A stretch of 64,000 bases of DNA from Herbaspirillum sp. 3R11 (GCF_004563925.1 NZ_SPNJ01000005.1:368172-432171), one strand, 5' to 3'. Numbered from the stretch's first letter, positions 19,973 through 30,632 are shown. A program made the numbers and translations. Notes: a model not told the origin generated them from the letters alone.

Positions 19973-20188
19973 TCACTTGGAAGCATATGCCGGAATTATT
20001 TCCTGCGACCATTCCGCGCGGTAGCCTTTCGCCGCCTCGTGTTAGGTATCGCGTTAGGTAAATAGCCGCAACCTCCGTTACACTAGGGCATGTTGCGCCG
20101 TGCCATAGCCCGGCCAACGGTATTCCAACAGCGCGTCAGGTAATTCGCCAGGCGTTGCTGACGAATAACAATTTACGCGAATATACTT

Positions 20189-22672
20189 TTGAGCCAATTT
20201 CCCTATTCCATCCCCAGCCGCGAGGAAATTCTCGGCATCCTGCGCACCTCTTCCGGCGCGCAAAACACAATGACACTGGCCGCCGCGCTCAGTGTCAAAC
20301 CTGAAGAAATGGATGGCCTGACGCGCCGGCTGAACGCGATGGAGCGTGATGGCCAGATCAAGGCTGACCGTTCCGGCAATTACCAGCTTACGCATTCAGA
20401 CAGTTTTATCGAAGGTCGCGTCAGCAGCCACCGCGACGGTTTCGGTTTCCTGTTGCCGGAAGACGGCAGCGCCGACATCTTCCTGCCCGAGAAAGAAATG
20501 CAGAAGGTCTTGCACGGCGACCGTGTTCAGGCCCGCATCATCGGCACCGATCGTCGCGGCCGTCCGGAGGGCACCATCGTCGAAGTGGTGTCGCGCGCCA
20601 ATACCCACGTTATCGGCCGTCTGCTCAATGAGAACGGCGTCTGGGTGGTGGCGCCTGAAGACAAGCGCATCGGCCAGGACGTGATCCTCGCGGGTTCGCC
20701 GGGCAAGGCCAAGGCCGGCCAGGTGGTCAGCGTTGAACTGACAGAGCAGCCTTCGCGCTATACGCAACCGGTCGGCAAGATCGCTGAAATCCTCGGCGAC
20801 ATCGACGACCCCGGCATGGAAATCGAAATCGCCGTGCGCAAGTACGGCGTCCCCCATGAATTCTCCGAAGCCGCCAAGAAACTGGCGTCGAAACTGCCGG
20901 GTGAAGTCCGCGCCGCAGATCTCGACGACCGTGTCGACTTGCGCGACGTGCCGCTGGTCACCATCGATGGCGAAGACGCACGCGACTTTGACGATGCGGT
21001 GTATTGCGAACCGATCAAGATCGGTCGCTCCACCGGCTACCGTCTGATCGTCGCGATCGCTGACGTCAGCCATTATGTGAAGCCCAACGATGCGCTCGAC
21101 GTCGATGCGCTGGAGCGCAGCACCTCGGTGTATTTCCCGCGTCGCGTGATTCCGATGCTGCCGGAGAAACTGTCGAACGGCCTGTGCTCGCTGAACCCCG
21201 ATGTTGATCGCCTCACGCTCGTGTGCGATGCGGTCATCACGGCCAAGGGGGAAATCAAGGCCTACCAGTTCTACCCTGCGGTGATCCATTCGGCCGCACG
21301 CCTGACCTATACCGAAGTCGCGGCCGTGCTGGCCAACACCAAGGGACCGGAAGCCGCCAAACGCGCCGGCGTGGTGCCGCATCTGCTGCATCTGTATGAA
21401 GTGTTCCAGGCCTTGCTGCAGGCGCGCCATGCGCGCGGCGCGATCGATTTCGAGACCACCGAAACCTACATCGTCTGCAACGCCGCCGGCAAGATCGAAA
21501 AGATCCTGCCGCGCACGCGCAATGACGCCCATCGCCTGATCGAAGAGTGCATGCTGGCGGCCAACGTCTGCGCCGCCGACCTGTTGCACCGTCATGAGCA
21601 TCCCGGCCTGTACCGCGTCCACGCGGGACCGACCAAGGAAAAGCTCACGCAATTGCGTACTTTCCTCAAGCAGATCGGCCTCAATCTCAACGGCGGCGAC
21701 AAGCCGAGCGCGTCCGATTACGCCGAGCTGATGCCGAAGATCAAGGCGCGTCCCGATGCCTTGCTGGTTCAGACCATGCTGCTGCGCTCCATGCAGCAAG
21801 CGGTCTACAGCCCCGAAAACATCGGCCACTTTGGTCTGTCGTATGAGTCCTACGCCCACTTCACCAGCCCGATCCGCCGCTATCCCGATTTGCTGACGCA
21901 TCGTGCTATCAAGGCAATTTTGCAGGGCAAGCGCTACGAGCCCAAGGGCATGGACACCAGCGTGCTCAACACCATGCTGTCGCCGGCCGCACGCAAGGCG
22001 CAAGCGGTTGATCGCGCCAACGGCAAGAAGAAATCGGAAAGCAGTATCGCCATCTGGGAAGCCCTCGGCATCCACTGTTCCGCCAACGAGCGCCGCGCCG
22101 ACGAGGCGTCGCGCGACGTCGAAGCATGGCTCAAGTGCTACTTCATCCGCGACAAGCTGGGCGAGGAATTCACCGGGACGATTTCCGGCGTCGCCACGTT
22201 TGGCATCTTTGTCCAACTGGACGCGCTGTACATCGAAGGCATGGTGCACGTCACCGAGCTGGGTGCGGATTACTTCCAGTACGACGAAGCGCGCCATGAA
22301 TTGCGCGGCGAGCGCACCGGCATCCGTTATCAGCTTACCGACCGCGTTACGGTGCAAGTCAGCCGCGTCGATCTCGATGCGCGCAAGATTGACCTGCGCC
22401 TGGTAACCGAACCCGGCATCCGTACCATTCTCAAGAATGAGGCGCGTCGCGCCGACAATGCCCAGCAAGCACGCAGCAAGGGTGGCGCCGGAACCAAAAC
22501 CGGCGGTGCCGGGAAAGCGGCTCCTGAGTCTGCAGCACCTCCGGCGAAGGCCGGCAAGGCGGCAGGCAAAGGTAAGGCAACTGTGCGCAGCGGCGCTGCA
22601 AAGGGCGCGGTCGAGTCGGAGCGCAAGCGTCCGGCGAAGGGTTTTTCCCGTCCCAGCAAGAAAAAGCGCTGA
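20189..22672 (+). CDS. rnr: Ribonuclease R
   Basis: 827-residue 3'-5' exoribonuclease that degrades structured RNA and takes part in RNA quality control. Domain order: N-terminal winged helix (residues ~5-70), cold-shock domains, RNB catalytic domain with the Asp-rich active-site motif GEDARDFDDAVY near residue 265, an S1 domain (FTGTISGVATFGIFVQLD, about residue 665), and a Lys/Ala/Gly-rich basic tail of ~75 residues. The start must be TTG 20189: an in-frame stop lies at 20159-20161 and no ATG or GTG fits between. No clear Shine-Dalgarno precedes it. rlmB follows 79 bp later, the usual rnr-rlmB pairing. Confidence 0.95.
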   Translation: MSQFPYSIPSREEILGILRTSSGAQNTMTLAAALSVKPEEMDGLTRRLNAMERDGQIKADRSGNYQLTHSDSFIEGRVSSHRDGFGFLLPEDGSADIFLPEKEMQKVLHGDRVQARIIGTDRRGRPEGTIVEVVSRANTHVIGRLLNENGVWVVAPEDKRIGQDVILAGSPGKAKAGQVVSVELTEQPSRYTQPVGKIAEILGDIDDPGMEIEIAVRKYGVPHEFSEAAKKLASKLPGEVRAADLDDRVDLRDVPLVTIDGEDARDFDDAVYCEPIKIGRSTGYRLIVAIADVSHYVKPNDALDVDALERSTSVYFPRRVIPMLPEKLSNGLCSLNPDVDRLTLVCDAVITAKGEIKAYQFYPAVIHSAARLTYTEVAAVLANTKGPEAAKRAGVVPHLLHLYEVFQALLQARHARGAIDFETTETYIVCNAAGKIEKILPRTRNDAHRLIEECMLAANVCAADLLHRHEHPGLYRVHAGPTKEKLTQLRTFLKQIGLNLNGGDKPSASDYAELMPKIKARPDALLVQTMLLRSMQQAVYSPENIGHFGLSYESYAHFTSPIRRYPDLLTHRAIKAILQGKRYEPKGMDTSVLNTMLSPAARKAQAVDRANGKKKSESSIAIWEALGIHCSANERRADEASRDVEAWLKCYFIRDKLGEEFTGTISGVATFGIFVQLDALYIEGMVHVTELGADYFQYDEARHELRGERTGIRYQLTDRVTVQVSRVDLDARKIDLRLVTEPGIRTILKNEARRADNAQQARSKGGAGTKTGGAGKAAPESAAPPAKAGKAAGKGKATVRSGAAKGAVESERKRPAKGFSRPSKKKR

Positions 22673-22751
22673 TCCGGCTCAACCGGCATCAGGCAATCCA
22701 GGTAATTGAAGCAATCAGCAATTTGGCAAGATAAGGCAAGAAGTAGAGCAC

Positions 22752-23489
22752 ATGAAAAGTAAAATGATTTTTGGTTTCCACGCCGTCACCTCGCGGATTC
22801 GTCACGAGGCGTCGTCGGTGGAAGAATTGTATGTCGACGCGGACCGCAACGACGCCCGCATGCGCGATCTGCTGCATGCGGCCAAAGCGGCCGGCGTGCG
22901 CATCATCCAGGCGGACGACCAGCGCCTGTCGAATATCGTCGGCACGCGCCGCCATCAGGGTGTCGTCGCCAAGGCCGGCGAACTGTCGCTGGCGCGCAAT
23001 CTGGACGAGCTGCTCGACGTTGTCGAAGGCCCGCCATTGCTGCTGATCCTCGACGGCATCACCGATCCACATAACCTTGGCGCCTGCCTGCGGGTGGCAG
23101 ACGGCGCCGGCGCACATGCCGTGATCGCGCCCAAGGATCGTGCCGTTGGCCTGAATGCTACCGCTGCCAAAGTCGCCAGCGGCGCCGCCGAAACCGTTCC
23201 CTACATTACCGTGACCAATCTGGCGCGCACCATGCGCGACCTCAAGGACCGCGGCGTCTGGCTGATCGGCATGGCCGACGACGCCGAAAAAGATTTGTAC
23301 GCCGGTGATTTTTCCGGCCCGACCGCGCTCGTGATGGGCTCGGAAGGCGAAGGCATGCGTCGCCTGACGCGTGAAACCTGCGACCTGCTGGTCAGCATCC
23401 CGATGTTCGGCTCGGTCGAGAGCCTGAATGTCTCCGTCGCTTCCGGCGTCTGTCTGTACGAAGCGCGCCGGCAGCGTCTGCCCAAGTAA
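22752..23489 (+). CDS. rlmB: 23S rRNA (guanosine-2'-O)-methyltransferase RlmB
   Basis: 245-residue SPOUT (TrmH-family) methyltransferase that methylates the 2'-O of G2251 in 23S rRNA, by family knowledge. It has the N-terminal substrate-binding domain beginning [14 protein letters not shown], then the knotted catalytic domain with motif 1 [19 protein letters not shown], motif 2 [14 protein letters not shown] and motif 3 [17 protein letters not shown]. All three SPOUT motifs are intact. It sits directly after rnr, as in many proteobacteria, and ends before a perfect palindrome at 23498-23519. Confidence 0.95.
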   Translation: MKSKMIFGFHAVTSRIRHEASSVEELYVDADRNDARMRDLLHAAKAAGVRIIQADDQRLSNIVGTRRHQGVVAKAGELSLARNLDELLDVVEGPPLLLILDGITDPHNLGACLRVADGAGAHAVIAPKDRAVGLNATAAKVASGAAETVPYITVTNLARTMRDLKDRGVWLIGMADDAEKDLYAGDFSGPTALVMGSEGEGMRRLTRETCDLLVSIPMFGSVESLNVSVASGVCLYEARRQRLPK

Positions 23490-23497
23490 TTCGGGCT

Positions 23498-23519
23498 GCC
23501 TGCCGGGATCCCGGCAGGC
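23498..23519. terminator. Perfect palindrome after rlmB, possible terminator
   Basis: A 22-nt perfect palindrome with 11-bp arms (GCCTGCCGGGA and its complement). As RNA it would fold with a tight loop. Only a weak T-rich tail (ATTCTTCCTCT) follows, so termination is plausible but not certain. Confidence 0.5.
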
Positions 23520-23639
23520 GATTCTTCCTCTGTGTTGCCCCCCTGTGATCCCTTTATTGACGCCAGGAAAGCCGATGCCTGTTCGGCAAGACTGTCGGTA
23601 AACGATTAAGATTGCACATTCCGCATTGACACCGACATT

Positions 23640-24389
23640 ATGTTCAGCCGACTCCGAGAAGACATCTCCAGCATCATCGATCGTGATCCTGCAGCGCGCA
23701 ACGCCTGGGAAGTCCTGACCTGTTACCCGGGCCTGCACGCGGTGGTGTTGCATCGTGTTGCGAACAGGTGCTGGGTGATCGGCCTGAAGTGGCTCGGGCG
23801 TTTCATTTCGCAGCTGGCGCGCTGGTTCACCGGCATCGAAATCCATCCGGGCGCCACCATCGGCCGTCGGGTATTCATCGACCACGGCTTCGGCGTGGTG
23901 ATCGGTGAAACGGCGGAAATCGGCGACGACTGTACGATTTACCAGGGCGTCACGCTTGGCGGGACGTCGCTTAACAAGGGCGCCAAGCGCCATCCGACGC
24001 TGGGACGCGGCGTCATCATCGGTGCCGGTGCACAAGTGCTGGGCGGCTTCACCGTCGGGGACGGTGCCAAGGTCGGCTCCAATGCTGTCGTGGTCAAGGA
24101 AGTACCGCCGGGCGCCACAGCGATCGGCAATCCGGCGCGCGTGGTGCGCAAGGAAGTGCCGGATCCGCGCGAGCATGCCGCTGCACGCATGTTCGCCGCC
24201 TATGGCGTCACGCCTAATGGCGACGATCCCTTGTCGAAGGCGTTGCACGGCCTGATCGATCAGGCTGCGGCGCAGGAGCATCAGATCGAAGTGATGCTGG
24301 CCGCGCTCAAGAGCGCGGGCATCGGCTGCCAGAAGCTGGAGGAGTTGGAGAAATTCGATCCCGCCCGGCTCAACAAATTGGTGGAATAA
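23640..24389 (+). CDS. cysE: Serine O-acetyltransferase
   Basis: 249-residue enzyme that makes O-acetylserine from serine and acetyl-CoA, the entry step to cysteine. It has a short N-terminal helical domain and a left-handed beta-helix of hexapeptide repeats ([41 protein letters not shown]). The His of DHGFG and of KRHPTLG are the conserved active-site positions. It is the shorter CysE form without the full ~140-residue N-terminal domain of E. coli. No strong Shine-Dalgarno is visible before ATG 23640. A strong terminator follows. Confidence 0.94.
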   Translation: MFSRLREDISSIIDRDPAARNAWEVLTCYPGLHAVVLHRVANRCWVIGLKWLGRFISQLARWFTGIEIHPGATIGRRVFIDHGFGVVIGETAEIGDDCTIYQGVTLGGTSLNKGAKRHPTLGRGVIIGAGAQVLGGFTVGDGAKVGSNAVVVKEVPPGATAIGNPARVVRKEVPDPREHAAARMFAAYGVTPNGDDPLSKALHGLIDQAAAQEHQIEVMLAALKSAGIGCQKLEELEKFDPARLNKLVE

Positions 24390-24419
24390 AAAAAGAGGAG
24401 CGTATTGCTCCTCTTTTTT
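24389..24419. terminator. Bidirectional terminator between cysE and lpxH
   Basis: Perfect 13-bp stem: 24389-24401 (A-run then GAGGAGC) pairs with 24407-24419 (GCTCCTC then T-run), with a 5-nt loop. It begins at the last base of the cysE stop and lies between convergent genes. Confidence 0.92.
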
Positions 24420-24449
24420 ATTGCGCGCGGCTTTGGTGCCGAATGTGAT

Positions 24450-25244
24450 TCAACGTAACTCAACGCCGGCGGCATCGAAACGATGCAGCACGCCATCGGC
24501 AGTCAGGCTGATCCAGCCACCGCGTGCGACGTCGACGTCGTACTCCCAATCGGACAATACATAGCGCAGGCGCGTCTGCCCACCCGCTTCCACAGCATGC
24601 AGGGCAGGGCGATGCGTGTGGCCGTGGATCAATACCTGCGTGCCGGTGCTGTCGTAAAGCGCGGCAATGGCGTCGGCATTGACGTCCATGATCTCGTTGG
24701 ATTTTTCCTTGTTGGCGTCCTTGCTGTTCTGGCGCACGCCTTCGATGATGGCCTTGCGCTGTGCCAGCGGCATGGCCAGGAATTGCTGTTGCCACGCCGC
24801 TTGCCGCACTTGTGCACGAAACGCCATGTAGGCAGTGTCGTCGGTGCATTGCGCGTCGCCATGCGCCAGTGCGATATCGCGTCCGGCCAGATGGATCACA
24901 TGCGGATCACCAAGAATGGTCAGTCCGGCGGCTTCCGCGAAAGCCGGTCCGACCAGGAAATCACGGTTGCCGGCAATCCAGAACAGCTGCAAGCCGCGTT
25001 CGCTCAACTGACGCAAGGCGTCGGCGATGGCGCGGTTGTAGGGCGTTTCCAGATCGTCGTCGCCGGCCCAGTATTCGAAGATATCGCCGAGCAGGTAAAG
25101 CTGCTGCGCGAACGCGGCATGCCCGGTCAGGAAATCAAAGAAGGCCTGCGTCGTGCGCGGCAGCGCGGCCTGCAGGTGCAGGTCGGAAATAAAAAGCGCA
25201 ACCGCCCGGGGTTGCGCTTCTTGTACGGATGAAATGTCGGTCAT
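24450..25244 (-). CDS. lpxH: UDP-2,3-diacylglucosamine diphosphatase LpxH
   Basis: 264-residue calcineurin-type metallophosphoesterase that hydrolyses UDP-2,3-diacylglucosamine to lipid X, the fourth step of lipid A synthesis, at the inner membrane. Metal-binding motifs are in order: SDLHL (Asp21, His23), GDIFEYW (Asp54), GNRDF, HGD and HGHTHRP. The C-terminus ends WISLTADGVLHRFD and is complete. It forms a minus-strand run with ppiB and ppiA upstream, the common betaproteobacterial order. Confidence 0.95.
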   Translation of the reverse strand: MTDISSVQEAQPRAVALFISDLHLQAALPRTTQAFFDFLTGHAAFAQQLYLLGDIFEYWAGDDDLETPYNRAIADALRQLSERGLQLFWIAGNRDFLVGPAFAEAAGLTILGDPHVIHLAGRDIALAHGDAQCTDDTAYMAFRAQVRQAAWQQQFLAMPLAQRKAIIEGVRQNSKDANKEKSNEIMDVNADAIAALYDSTGTQVLIHGHTHRPALHAVEAGGQTRLRYVLSDWEYDVDVARGGWISLTADGVLHRFDAAGVELR

Positions 25245-25267
25245 CGCTGAAGATCGATGCAGGACGA

Positions 25268-25756
25268 TCAGATCACTTCAGCCTTTTCGATCACCACGTC
25301 TTCGACCGGCACGTCGGCGAACATGCCCGAGCGGGTGGTCTTGACGTTCTTGATCTTGTCGATCACGTCTTTGCCTTCGGTGACCTTGCCGAATACGCAA
25401 TAGCCCCAGCCGTCCTGGCCCGGGAAGTCGAGGAAGCTGTTGCTCTTGACGTTGACGAAGAACTGGGCCGAGGCCGAATGCGGCGCCGATGTACGCGCCA
25501 TGGCCAGTGTGTACGGCTCATTCTTGAGACCGTTCTTGGCTTCGTTTTCAACTGGATCGTTGGTCGGCTTTTGGTTCATGCCTGGTTCGAAACCGCCGCC
25601 CTGGATCATGAAGCCATCGATCACGCGATGGAAAATGGTGCCGCTGTAGTGACCGGAATTGACGTAGGCCAGAAAGTTTTCAACCGTCTTCGGCGCTTTT
25701 TCAGCCTCCAGTTCGACTGTGAAGGTGCCGTGGTTGGTAGTGAAGAGAACAGCCAT
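25268..25756 (-). CDS. ppiB: Cytoplasmic peptidyl-prolyl cis-trans isomerase B (cyclophilin)
   Basis: 162-residue cyclophilin that speeds proline isomerisation during folding. There is no signal peptide, so it is cytoplasmic. Active-site signature: [19 protein letters not shown] near residue 40; further on, NGLKNEPYTLAMART and SAQFFVNV. The gene starts 75 bp after ppiA on the same strand and ends 23 bp before lpxH. It is a clear paralogue of the adjacent exported ppiA. Confidence 0.95.
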   Translation of the reverse strand: MAVLFTTNHGTFTVELEAEKAPKTVENFLAYVNSGHYSGTIFHRVIDGFMIQGGGFEPGMNQKPTNDPVENEAKNGLKNEPYTLAMARTSAPHSASAQFFVNVKSNSFLDFPGQDGWGYCVFGKVTEGKDVIDKIKNVKTTRSGMFADVPVEDVVIEKAEVI

Positions 25757-25830
25757 GAGAATTCCTTTGCGTGAAAAATGAAATGATGCGAAAAATTATA
25801 CGGTAATGCGTGCTGCAGCCCGGCGGCGAC

Positions 25831-26418
25831 TTACTTGACCAGCGTCGCCGACTGGATCACCACCGGCGTGACAGGCACGTCGTCGTACATGCCGCTGCTG
25901 CCGGTGCGAACCTGCTTGATCTTGTCGACTACGTCCGCGCCTTGCACGACCTTGCCGAACACGGCGTAACCCCAACCGTCGCGGCTGGGATAATCCAGCG
26001 ACTGGTTGTTGTTATTGACGTTGATGAAGAACTGGGCTGTGGCGGAGTGCGGATTCGAGGTGCGCGCCATGGCGATGGTGTACGCATCGTTTTTCAGGCC
26101 GTTCTTGGCTTCATTCTTGATCGGCGCGTCAGTCGGCTTTTCGCGCATGTCCTTGTCGAAGCCGCCGCCCTGGATCATGAAACCCTTGATCACGCGATGG
26201 AAGATGGTGCCGTTGTACTGACCCTTCTTGACGTATTGCAGGAAGTTGGCCACGGTGACCGGTGCCTTGTCGGCATCGAGTTCCAGTGTAATGTCGCCCA
26301 TGCTGGTTTTGAGCAGCACGCGTGGCGCGTCGGCGGCATGCGCCAGCACGGCAGCGCCGGACAGGGAAATCGCGGCGATGCATTGCAGCAGCTTGCGGCG
26401 GGACAGGACTTGAATCAT
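25831..26418 (-). CDS. ppiA: Periplasmic peptidyl-prolyl cis-trans isomerase A
   Basis: 195-residue cyclophilin with an N-terminal export signal (residues ~1-29, RRKLLQ basic start, hydrophobic core, ending AHAADA). The core has [19 protein letters not shown] and [17 protein letters not shown] 26418 is chosen because it gives the signal peptide; the open frame runs on to 26532 without family similarity. It works in the periplasm on exported proteins. Located between the L,D-transpeptidase gene upstream and ppiB downstream, all on the minus strand. Confidence 0.93.
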   Translation of the reverse strand: MIQVLSRRKLLQCIAAISLSGAAVLAHAADAPRVLLKTSMGDITLELDADKAPVTVANFLQYVKKGQYNGTIFHRVIKGFMIQGGGFDKDMREKPTDAPIKNEAKNGLKNDAYTIAMARTSNPHSATAQFFINVNNNNQSLDYPSRDGWGYAVFGKVVQGADVVDKIKQVRTGSSGMYDDVPVTPVVIQSATLVK

Positions 26419-26501
26419 GAGGAGCTTTCCTTGCTTGAAAACGGCTGAAAATAGACGGCTTGAATTGATGGCCTGGATGTCGACGGGAAGACCGGATTCG
26501 C

Positions 26502-27758
26502 TCAGGCTGCGCCTTCGTAGACGATCTTCCATTGCGATCCTTCTTTTTGCCAGTACTGGCGCTTGCGGACCGCATTCTTGTTCTTGCCGACGGCAGTTTC
26601 CTGAATGAAAGTACTTACGATCAGTTCATCCTTGCCGGGGTAGCGATACAAGCTCAGGTCTCGCACTTTGACACTGGAAGGACGGGCGCCGTTCAGGCTT
26701 TTTTGCTGGCGGCTGAACCAGGTGCTGAGGCTTTCACCCAGGTTGGAGCGGAAGGCCGGCGAATAATTTGCCAGCACCTTGTCGGCATCGGTGGCTTCCA
26801 TGTCCTGCTGCCACTGGTCCATGAATTTGCCGGCCGAGCCGCGATCCTTGTCCCATTCCGTCTTGTTGACGAACTGGATGCCATCGCTGATCACAACCAC
26901 GGTCTTGCCGACTTCGGCAGTGGAATACAAACTTTGCAGGTCGGGATTGGCCAGCACCACGCAGCCGTCGGACGACAGCGGCGGACGGCTGAAATTGTCG
27001 GAAGGCGTGCCGTGCAGCCAGATGCCGGAACCGCTGCGGCCGTTGCGCTTGTCCCATTCATTGGGATAATTGAGCGGCAGCGCGCCGGTACCGTAGAAGT
27101 CGGGCAGCTTGGGGCCGGGGATGCGGGCATTGACGTAGTACACGCCGATCGGCGTGCGCTGGTCGCCTTCACGCGACTTGTTGACGCCGTAGCGGCCTTG
27201 CGAAATGTAATAGTCGGTGATGAAGCGCAACTGGCCGCCCTGATTCTCGTAGACGTACATGCGCGAACGGCTGGTGTCGACCACCAGCACGTTCTTCTGG
27301 TCGTCGCCGACTTGCAGCACCGGCTTGGGAATCAGGTTGGGGTTGGGGCGCTCCTGCAGCGACTTGATGCGCACCATGGCTTCGGCGCGCAGATCCTTGA
27401 GCTTGTCGGCCGGGGCATCGGCCATGGCGCCGAAGCCCTTGACCGGACGCGCATGCATCATCAGCAGATCGCCGCGCACCAGATGGCCGAGGCGGAAATG
27501 CGGATACGCCGCCACCAGCGCATCGGCCTTGGCTTGCGCTTCCTGCAGGCGGTTGTTGCCCAGGTCCTTGTAGATCTCGATCAGCAATGCCTCGGGATCC
27601 GGCTTGCGGATCTCCGATTGCAGGGTCTGCGGCGGAATGGCGGAAGAGGAGGCGACACTGGTTGCGACCGGCACGCAGGCCAGGCAACTCAGCATCAGTC
27701 GTCCGAGGACTGATCGCAAGGGCAATCCCTTGCGTGTATTAGCAGCAAAACGAACCAT
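26502..27758 (-). CDS. Exported L,D-transpeptidase with Cds6-like C-terminal domain
   Basis: 418-residue YkuD-family enzyme, expected to act on peptidoglycan in the periplasm. It has an N-terminal signal segment (hydrophobic [17 protein letters not shown]), a short helical TPR-like region, and the YkuD domain with [18 protein letters not shown], which carries the catalytic His and Cys (the SxGC motif as SDGC). The last ~110 residues form an NTF2-like domain like that of Cds6/LdtF-type proteins. ATG 27758 overlaps the TGA of the upstream gene by one base (TGATG), which fixes the start and indicates coupling. Whether it makes 3-3 crosslinks or handles protein-peptidoglycan links cannot be told from sequence. 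Confidence 0.88.
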   Translation of the reverse strand: MVRFAANTRKGLPLRSVLGRLMLSCLACVPVATSVASSSAIPPQTLQSEIRKPDPEALLIEIYKDLGNNRLQEAQAKADALVAAYPHFRLGHLVRGDLLMMHARPVKGFGAMADAPADKLKDLRAEAMVRIKSLQERPNPNLIPKPVLQVGDDQKNVLVVDTSRSRMYVYENQGGQLRFITDYYISQGRYGVNKSREGDQRTPIGVYYVNARIPGPKLPDFYGTGALPLNYPNEWDKRNGRSGSGIWLHGTPSDNFSRPPLSSDGCVVLANPDLQSLYSTAEVGKTVVVISDGIQFVNKTEWDKDRGSAGKFMDQWQQDMEATDADKVLANYSPAFRSNLGESLSTWFSRQQKSLNGARPSSVKVRDLSLYRYPGKDELIVSTFIQETAVGKNKNAVRKRQYWQKEGSQWKIVYEGAA

Positions 27759-29008
27759 CAGCCTCCCGAGCGCTCCTGTTTGATCAGCCACTTGTTGCCC
27801 TGTTTGGTCAGGATCAGTGTCTTGCGGCTGTTAACTGTCAGACGGTTCGAATTATATATCTGACGGAAGCGGACCGTTGCGGTGTCGTTCTTGATGGCGA
27901 TTTGCGGCGCCTCGACCTTGACGGTGATATGGCCTTTTTCCTCGATGCGGGCGCGGCGCTCGTCAGCCCATTCCTTGCGCGATTCGCCCTTCGGCGTCTG
28001 GAAATCGTTGCCGTAAGCGGCCAGGTAGGACTTCACGTCCAGGTCGCTCCAGGCCTTGGCCCAGTTGTTGACGGCAGCCAGGATGGCGGTCTTGTCTTTT
28101 TCTTCACGTGCGGATTCGGCTGCCTTTGCGGCGGCCTTGTCAGCCTTTTCTGCAGCCTTGTCGGTCTTGCCAGGCTTTTCGGTCGGCTTTTCAGCCGGTT
28201 TTTCGACGGGCTTCTCGACTGGTTTTTCAACCGGCTTTTCAGCAGGCTTCGGCGTCGGTTTCTCAGCTGGCTTCTCAACCGGTTTTTCCGTCGGCTTCGG
28301 CTTTTCGACCGGTGCGACTGGTTCTGGTTTCGGTTCCGGCTTCGGTTTGGTTTCCGGCGCTGGTGTCGGGGCAGGTACCACGACCGGCGCGGCAGGCGTC
28401 GACGGCTTGTTGTTGCCGGTATTCGCGCTCGCCAGTTTCGGGATGGTGCCGCCGGTAATATTGCCGGATAGCGTACGCACCAGCGTCAGCTTGGGCTGCG
28501 GCACATTGCTGCCGGGGTCGATCTGCAGTGCCTTGTCGTAAGCCTGGCTGGCCAGCTTGGCGTAGATGTCGCCAAGGTTCTCCAGCGCGGTGGCGTAGGT
28601 CGGGTTGGTGCGGATCGCCATGTCGAGCGTGGTGCGCGCCTTGTCATATTGACCATTGGCGGCGTACAGCACGGCCAGGTTGTTGTACGGCTCAGGCAGG
28701 TCGGGGAAGTCTTCGGTCAGCTTGCTGAAGATGGCGATGGCTTCGGCGGACTTGTTCTGTTCCGCAAGGATCAGCCCCTTCACGAAGCGCATCTGGGCGT
28801 CGCGCGGATGCTTGGCAAGGACCGCGTCGGTCTTCACCAGAGCATCGGCATACTGGCCGTTGCGCATGAGTTTGCTGATGTCCGAAACTTCGCTGGCCTG
28901 CACCGAGTAGATTGCGGCGATCAAGCCGGATAGAATAACGGTCTTGCTCAAAATGCCACGCAATGCATTGCGATAAGTGTGCGGGGATGCAAGAGGCATG
29001 GTTTTCAT
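27758..29008 (-). CDS. TPR protein with Pro/Lys/Glu repeat linker and Cds6-like domain
   Basis: 416-residue exported or membrane-anchored protein. Residues ~16-40 form a hydrophobic signal/anchor. Residues ~40-165 carry about three TPR repeats (e.g. [20 protein letters not shown]). A long low-complexity linker follows, rich in [10 protein letters not shown] repeats, then an Ala/Lys/Glu helix. The last ~115 residues are NTF2-like, with W-x(3)-[10 protein letters not shown] and NKWLIKQE, resembling the C-terminus of the next gene's L,D-transpeptidase. The linker is long enough to span peptidoglycan. It probably works with the coupled transpeptidase as a substrate or localisation partner (inference). 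ATG 29008 is chosen over TTG 29023; neither has a clear Shine-Dalgarno. Confidence 0.8.
   Translation of the reverse strand: MKTMPLASPHTYRNALRGILSKTVILSGLIAAIYSVQASEVSDISKLMRNGQYADALVKTDAVLAKHPRDAQMRFVKGLILAEQNKSAEAIAIFSKLTEDFPDLPEPYNNLAVLYAANGQYDKARTTLDMAIRTNPTYATALENLGDIYAKLASQAYDKALQIDPGSNVPQPKLTLVRTLSGNITGGTIPKLASANTGNNKPSTPAAPVVVPAPTPAPETKPKPEPKPEPVAPVEKPKPTEKPVEKPAEKPTPKPAEKPVEKPVEKPVEKPAEKPTEKPGKTDKAAEKADKAAAKAAESAREEKDKTAILAAVNNWAKAWSDLDVKSYLAAYGNDFQTPKGESRKEWADERRARIEEKGHITVKVEAPQIAIKNDTATVRFRQIYNSNRLTVNSRKTLILTKQGNKWLIKQERSGG
28171..28356 (-). repeat. Coding repeat: (Pro/Lys/Glu)n linker
   Basis: Degenerate 12-bp units encoding KPVE, KPAE and KPTE, repeated through about 60 codons of the TPR/Cds6-like gene. 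All units stay in frame, so this is a protein linker repeat rather than an array. Confidence 0.85.
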
Positions 29009-29214
29009 CAATGCTATACTCAAACGAAAAGACGCATTTTATCAAAGAAGCACTATAAAAAGGGTTTTGGCAATCGTGTTGTATTCATGTTGTAGACCGC
29101 TATAAAACAACAAGCGCGGACGCACTGAAAACGTGCTGGCAGATGGCAACCCGCGCCTCTTGCTCAGCATTGAAACACCACACGAACCATTGCCGGAACC
29201 GATATTTCCCATTC

Positions 29215-30627
29215 ATGAGCAATCTGAAAATCTATAACACGCTGGCGCGTGATAAGCAGACGTTTTCCCCAATCGAACCGGGCAAGGTCCGCCTTTACGT
29301 CTGCGGCATGACCGTCTATGACTACTGCCATCTCGGCCATGCGCGCGTGATGGTGGTGTTCGACATGGTGCAGCGCTGGTTGCGCGCGACCGGTTTCGAC
29401 GTGACTTATGTTCGCAACATCACCGACATCGACGACAAGATCATCCAGCGCGCCATCGAGAACCGCGAATCGATCGGCCAGTTGACGCAGCGTTTCATCG
29501 ACGCCATGGACGAGGATTCCGCCGCCCTCGGCGTGCAGAGGCCCGACCATGAACCGCGCGCCACCGCCTATGTGCCGCAGATGCTGGACCTGATCAGCAA
29601 ACTCCAGACCAATGGCCTGGCTTATCAAGGCAGCGACGGCGACGTCAATTATTCGGTGCGTGATTTCCCCGGCTACGGCAAATTGTCGGGCAAGTCGCTC
29701 GACGACCTGCGCGCCGGCGAGCGCGTCGACGTCAACACCGGCAAGCGCGATCCGCTCGACTTCGTGTTGTGGAAAGCCGCCAAGGAAAGCGAGCCGGGCG
29801 AAGTCAAATGGGATTCACCCTGGGGCAAGGGCCGTCCGGGCTGGCATATCGAATGCTCGGCCATGGCGAGTGATTTGCTGGGCGATCATTTCGACATCCA
29901 CGGCGGCGGGCAGGACTTGCAATTCCCGCATCATGAAAACGAGATCGCCCAATCGGAAGGCGCGCACCAGCACACCTTCGTCAATTATTGGATGCACAAC
30001 GGTTTCATCCGTGTCGACAATGAAAAGATGTCGAAGTCGCTGGGAAATTTTTTCACCATCCGCGACGTCCTGAAAAAATACGATCCTGAAGTGGTACGCT
30101 TCTTCATTCTGCGTGCGCATTATCGTAGCCCGTTGAATTATTCGGATGCGCATCTGGACGACGCTCGTGTTGCCTTGACTCGTCTTTACACGGCGCTGAA
30201 AGACGCTCCGGTCGAAACGGCGGAAGTGGCTGCCTCAGCGTCTGTGGATCAAAGCGATGTCTATGCACAGCGCTTTGCCGAAGCAATGAACGACGACTTC
30301 AATACACCGGTGGCGGTTGCCGTGTTGTTCGACCTCGCCAATGAAGTCAACAAGAGCAAGTCGCCGGCGCAGGCGCGGCAGTTGAGGGCGCTGGCGGGTG
30401 TGATCGGATTGCTGGAGCGACCTGCCGAAGCTTTCCTTCAAGGCGGTCAAGGCAGTGAAGCCGAAGGCCTGTCCGCAGCAGATATCGAAGCAAAGATCGC
30501 GGCGCGCGTCGCCGCCAAGCAAGCAAGGAATTTCGCCGAAGCAGACGGCATCCGCGCGGAACTCGCTGCGGCCGGCGTGATTCTGGAAGACAAACCGGGC
30601 GGTTTGACCGAGTGGCGACGAGGCTGA
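29215..30627 (+). CDS. cysS: Cysteinyl-tRNA synthetase
   Basis: 470-residue class I synthetase that charges tRNA-Cys. The signature HIGH is present as HLGH within [15 protein letters not shown], and KMSKS as [10 protein letters not shown]. Zinc ligands include the Cys of [10 protein letters not shown] and the later HIECSAM and HHENE region. ATG 29215 starts the family N-terminus [15 protein letters not shown]; a frame extension to 29143 is not family-like. It is divergent from the TPR/L,D-transpeptidase operon across ~200 bp, and the glycosylase gene follows only 5 bp after its stop. Confidence 0.97.
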   Translation: MSNLKIYNTLARDKQTFSPIEPGKVRLYVCGMTVYDYCHLGHARVMVVFDMVQRWLRATGFDVTYVRNITDIDDKIIQRAIENRESIGQLTQRFIDAMDEDSAALGVQRPDHEPRATAYVPQMLDLISKLQTNGLAYQGSDGDVNYSVRDFPGYGKLSGKSLDDLRAGERVDVNTGKRDPLDFVLWKAAKESEPGEVKWDSPWGKGRPGWHIECSAMASDLLGDHFDIHGGGQDLQFPHHENEIAQSEGAHQHTFVNYWMHNGFIRVDNEKMSKSLGNFFTIRDVLKKYDPEVVRFFILRAHYRSPLNYSDAHLDDARVALTRLYTALKDAPVETAEVAASASVDQSDVYAQRFAEAMNDDFNTPVAVAVLFDLANEVNKSKSPAQARQLRALAGVIGLLERPAEAFLQGGQGSEAEGLSAADIEAKIAARVAAKQARNFAEADGIRAELAAAGVILEDKPGGLTEWRRG

Positions 30628-30632
30628 CGAGA

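Noticed and set aside
28171..28356. Regular short repeats that could be taken for a CRISPR-like array
   Set aside because: Units are 12 bp, in frame, and encode a KPxE linker; there are no spacers.
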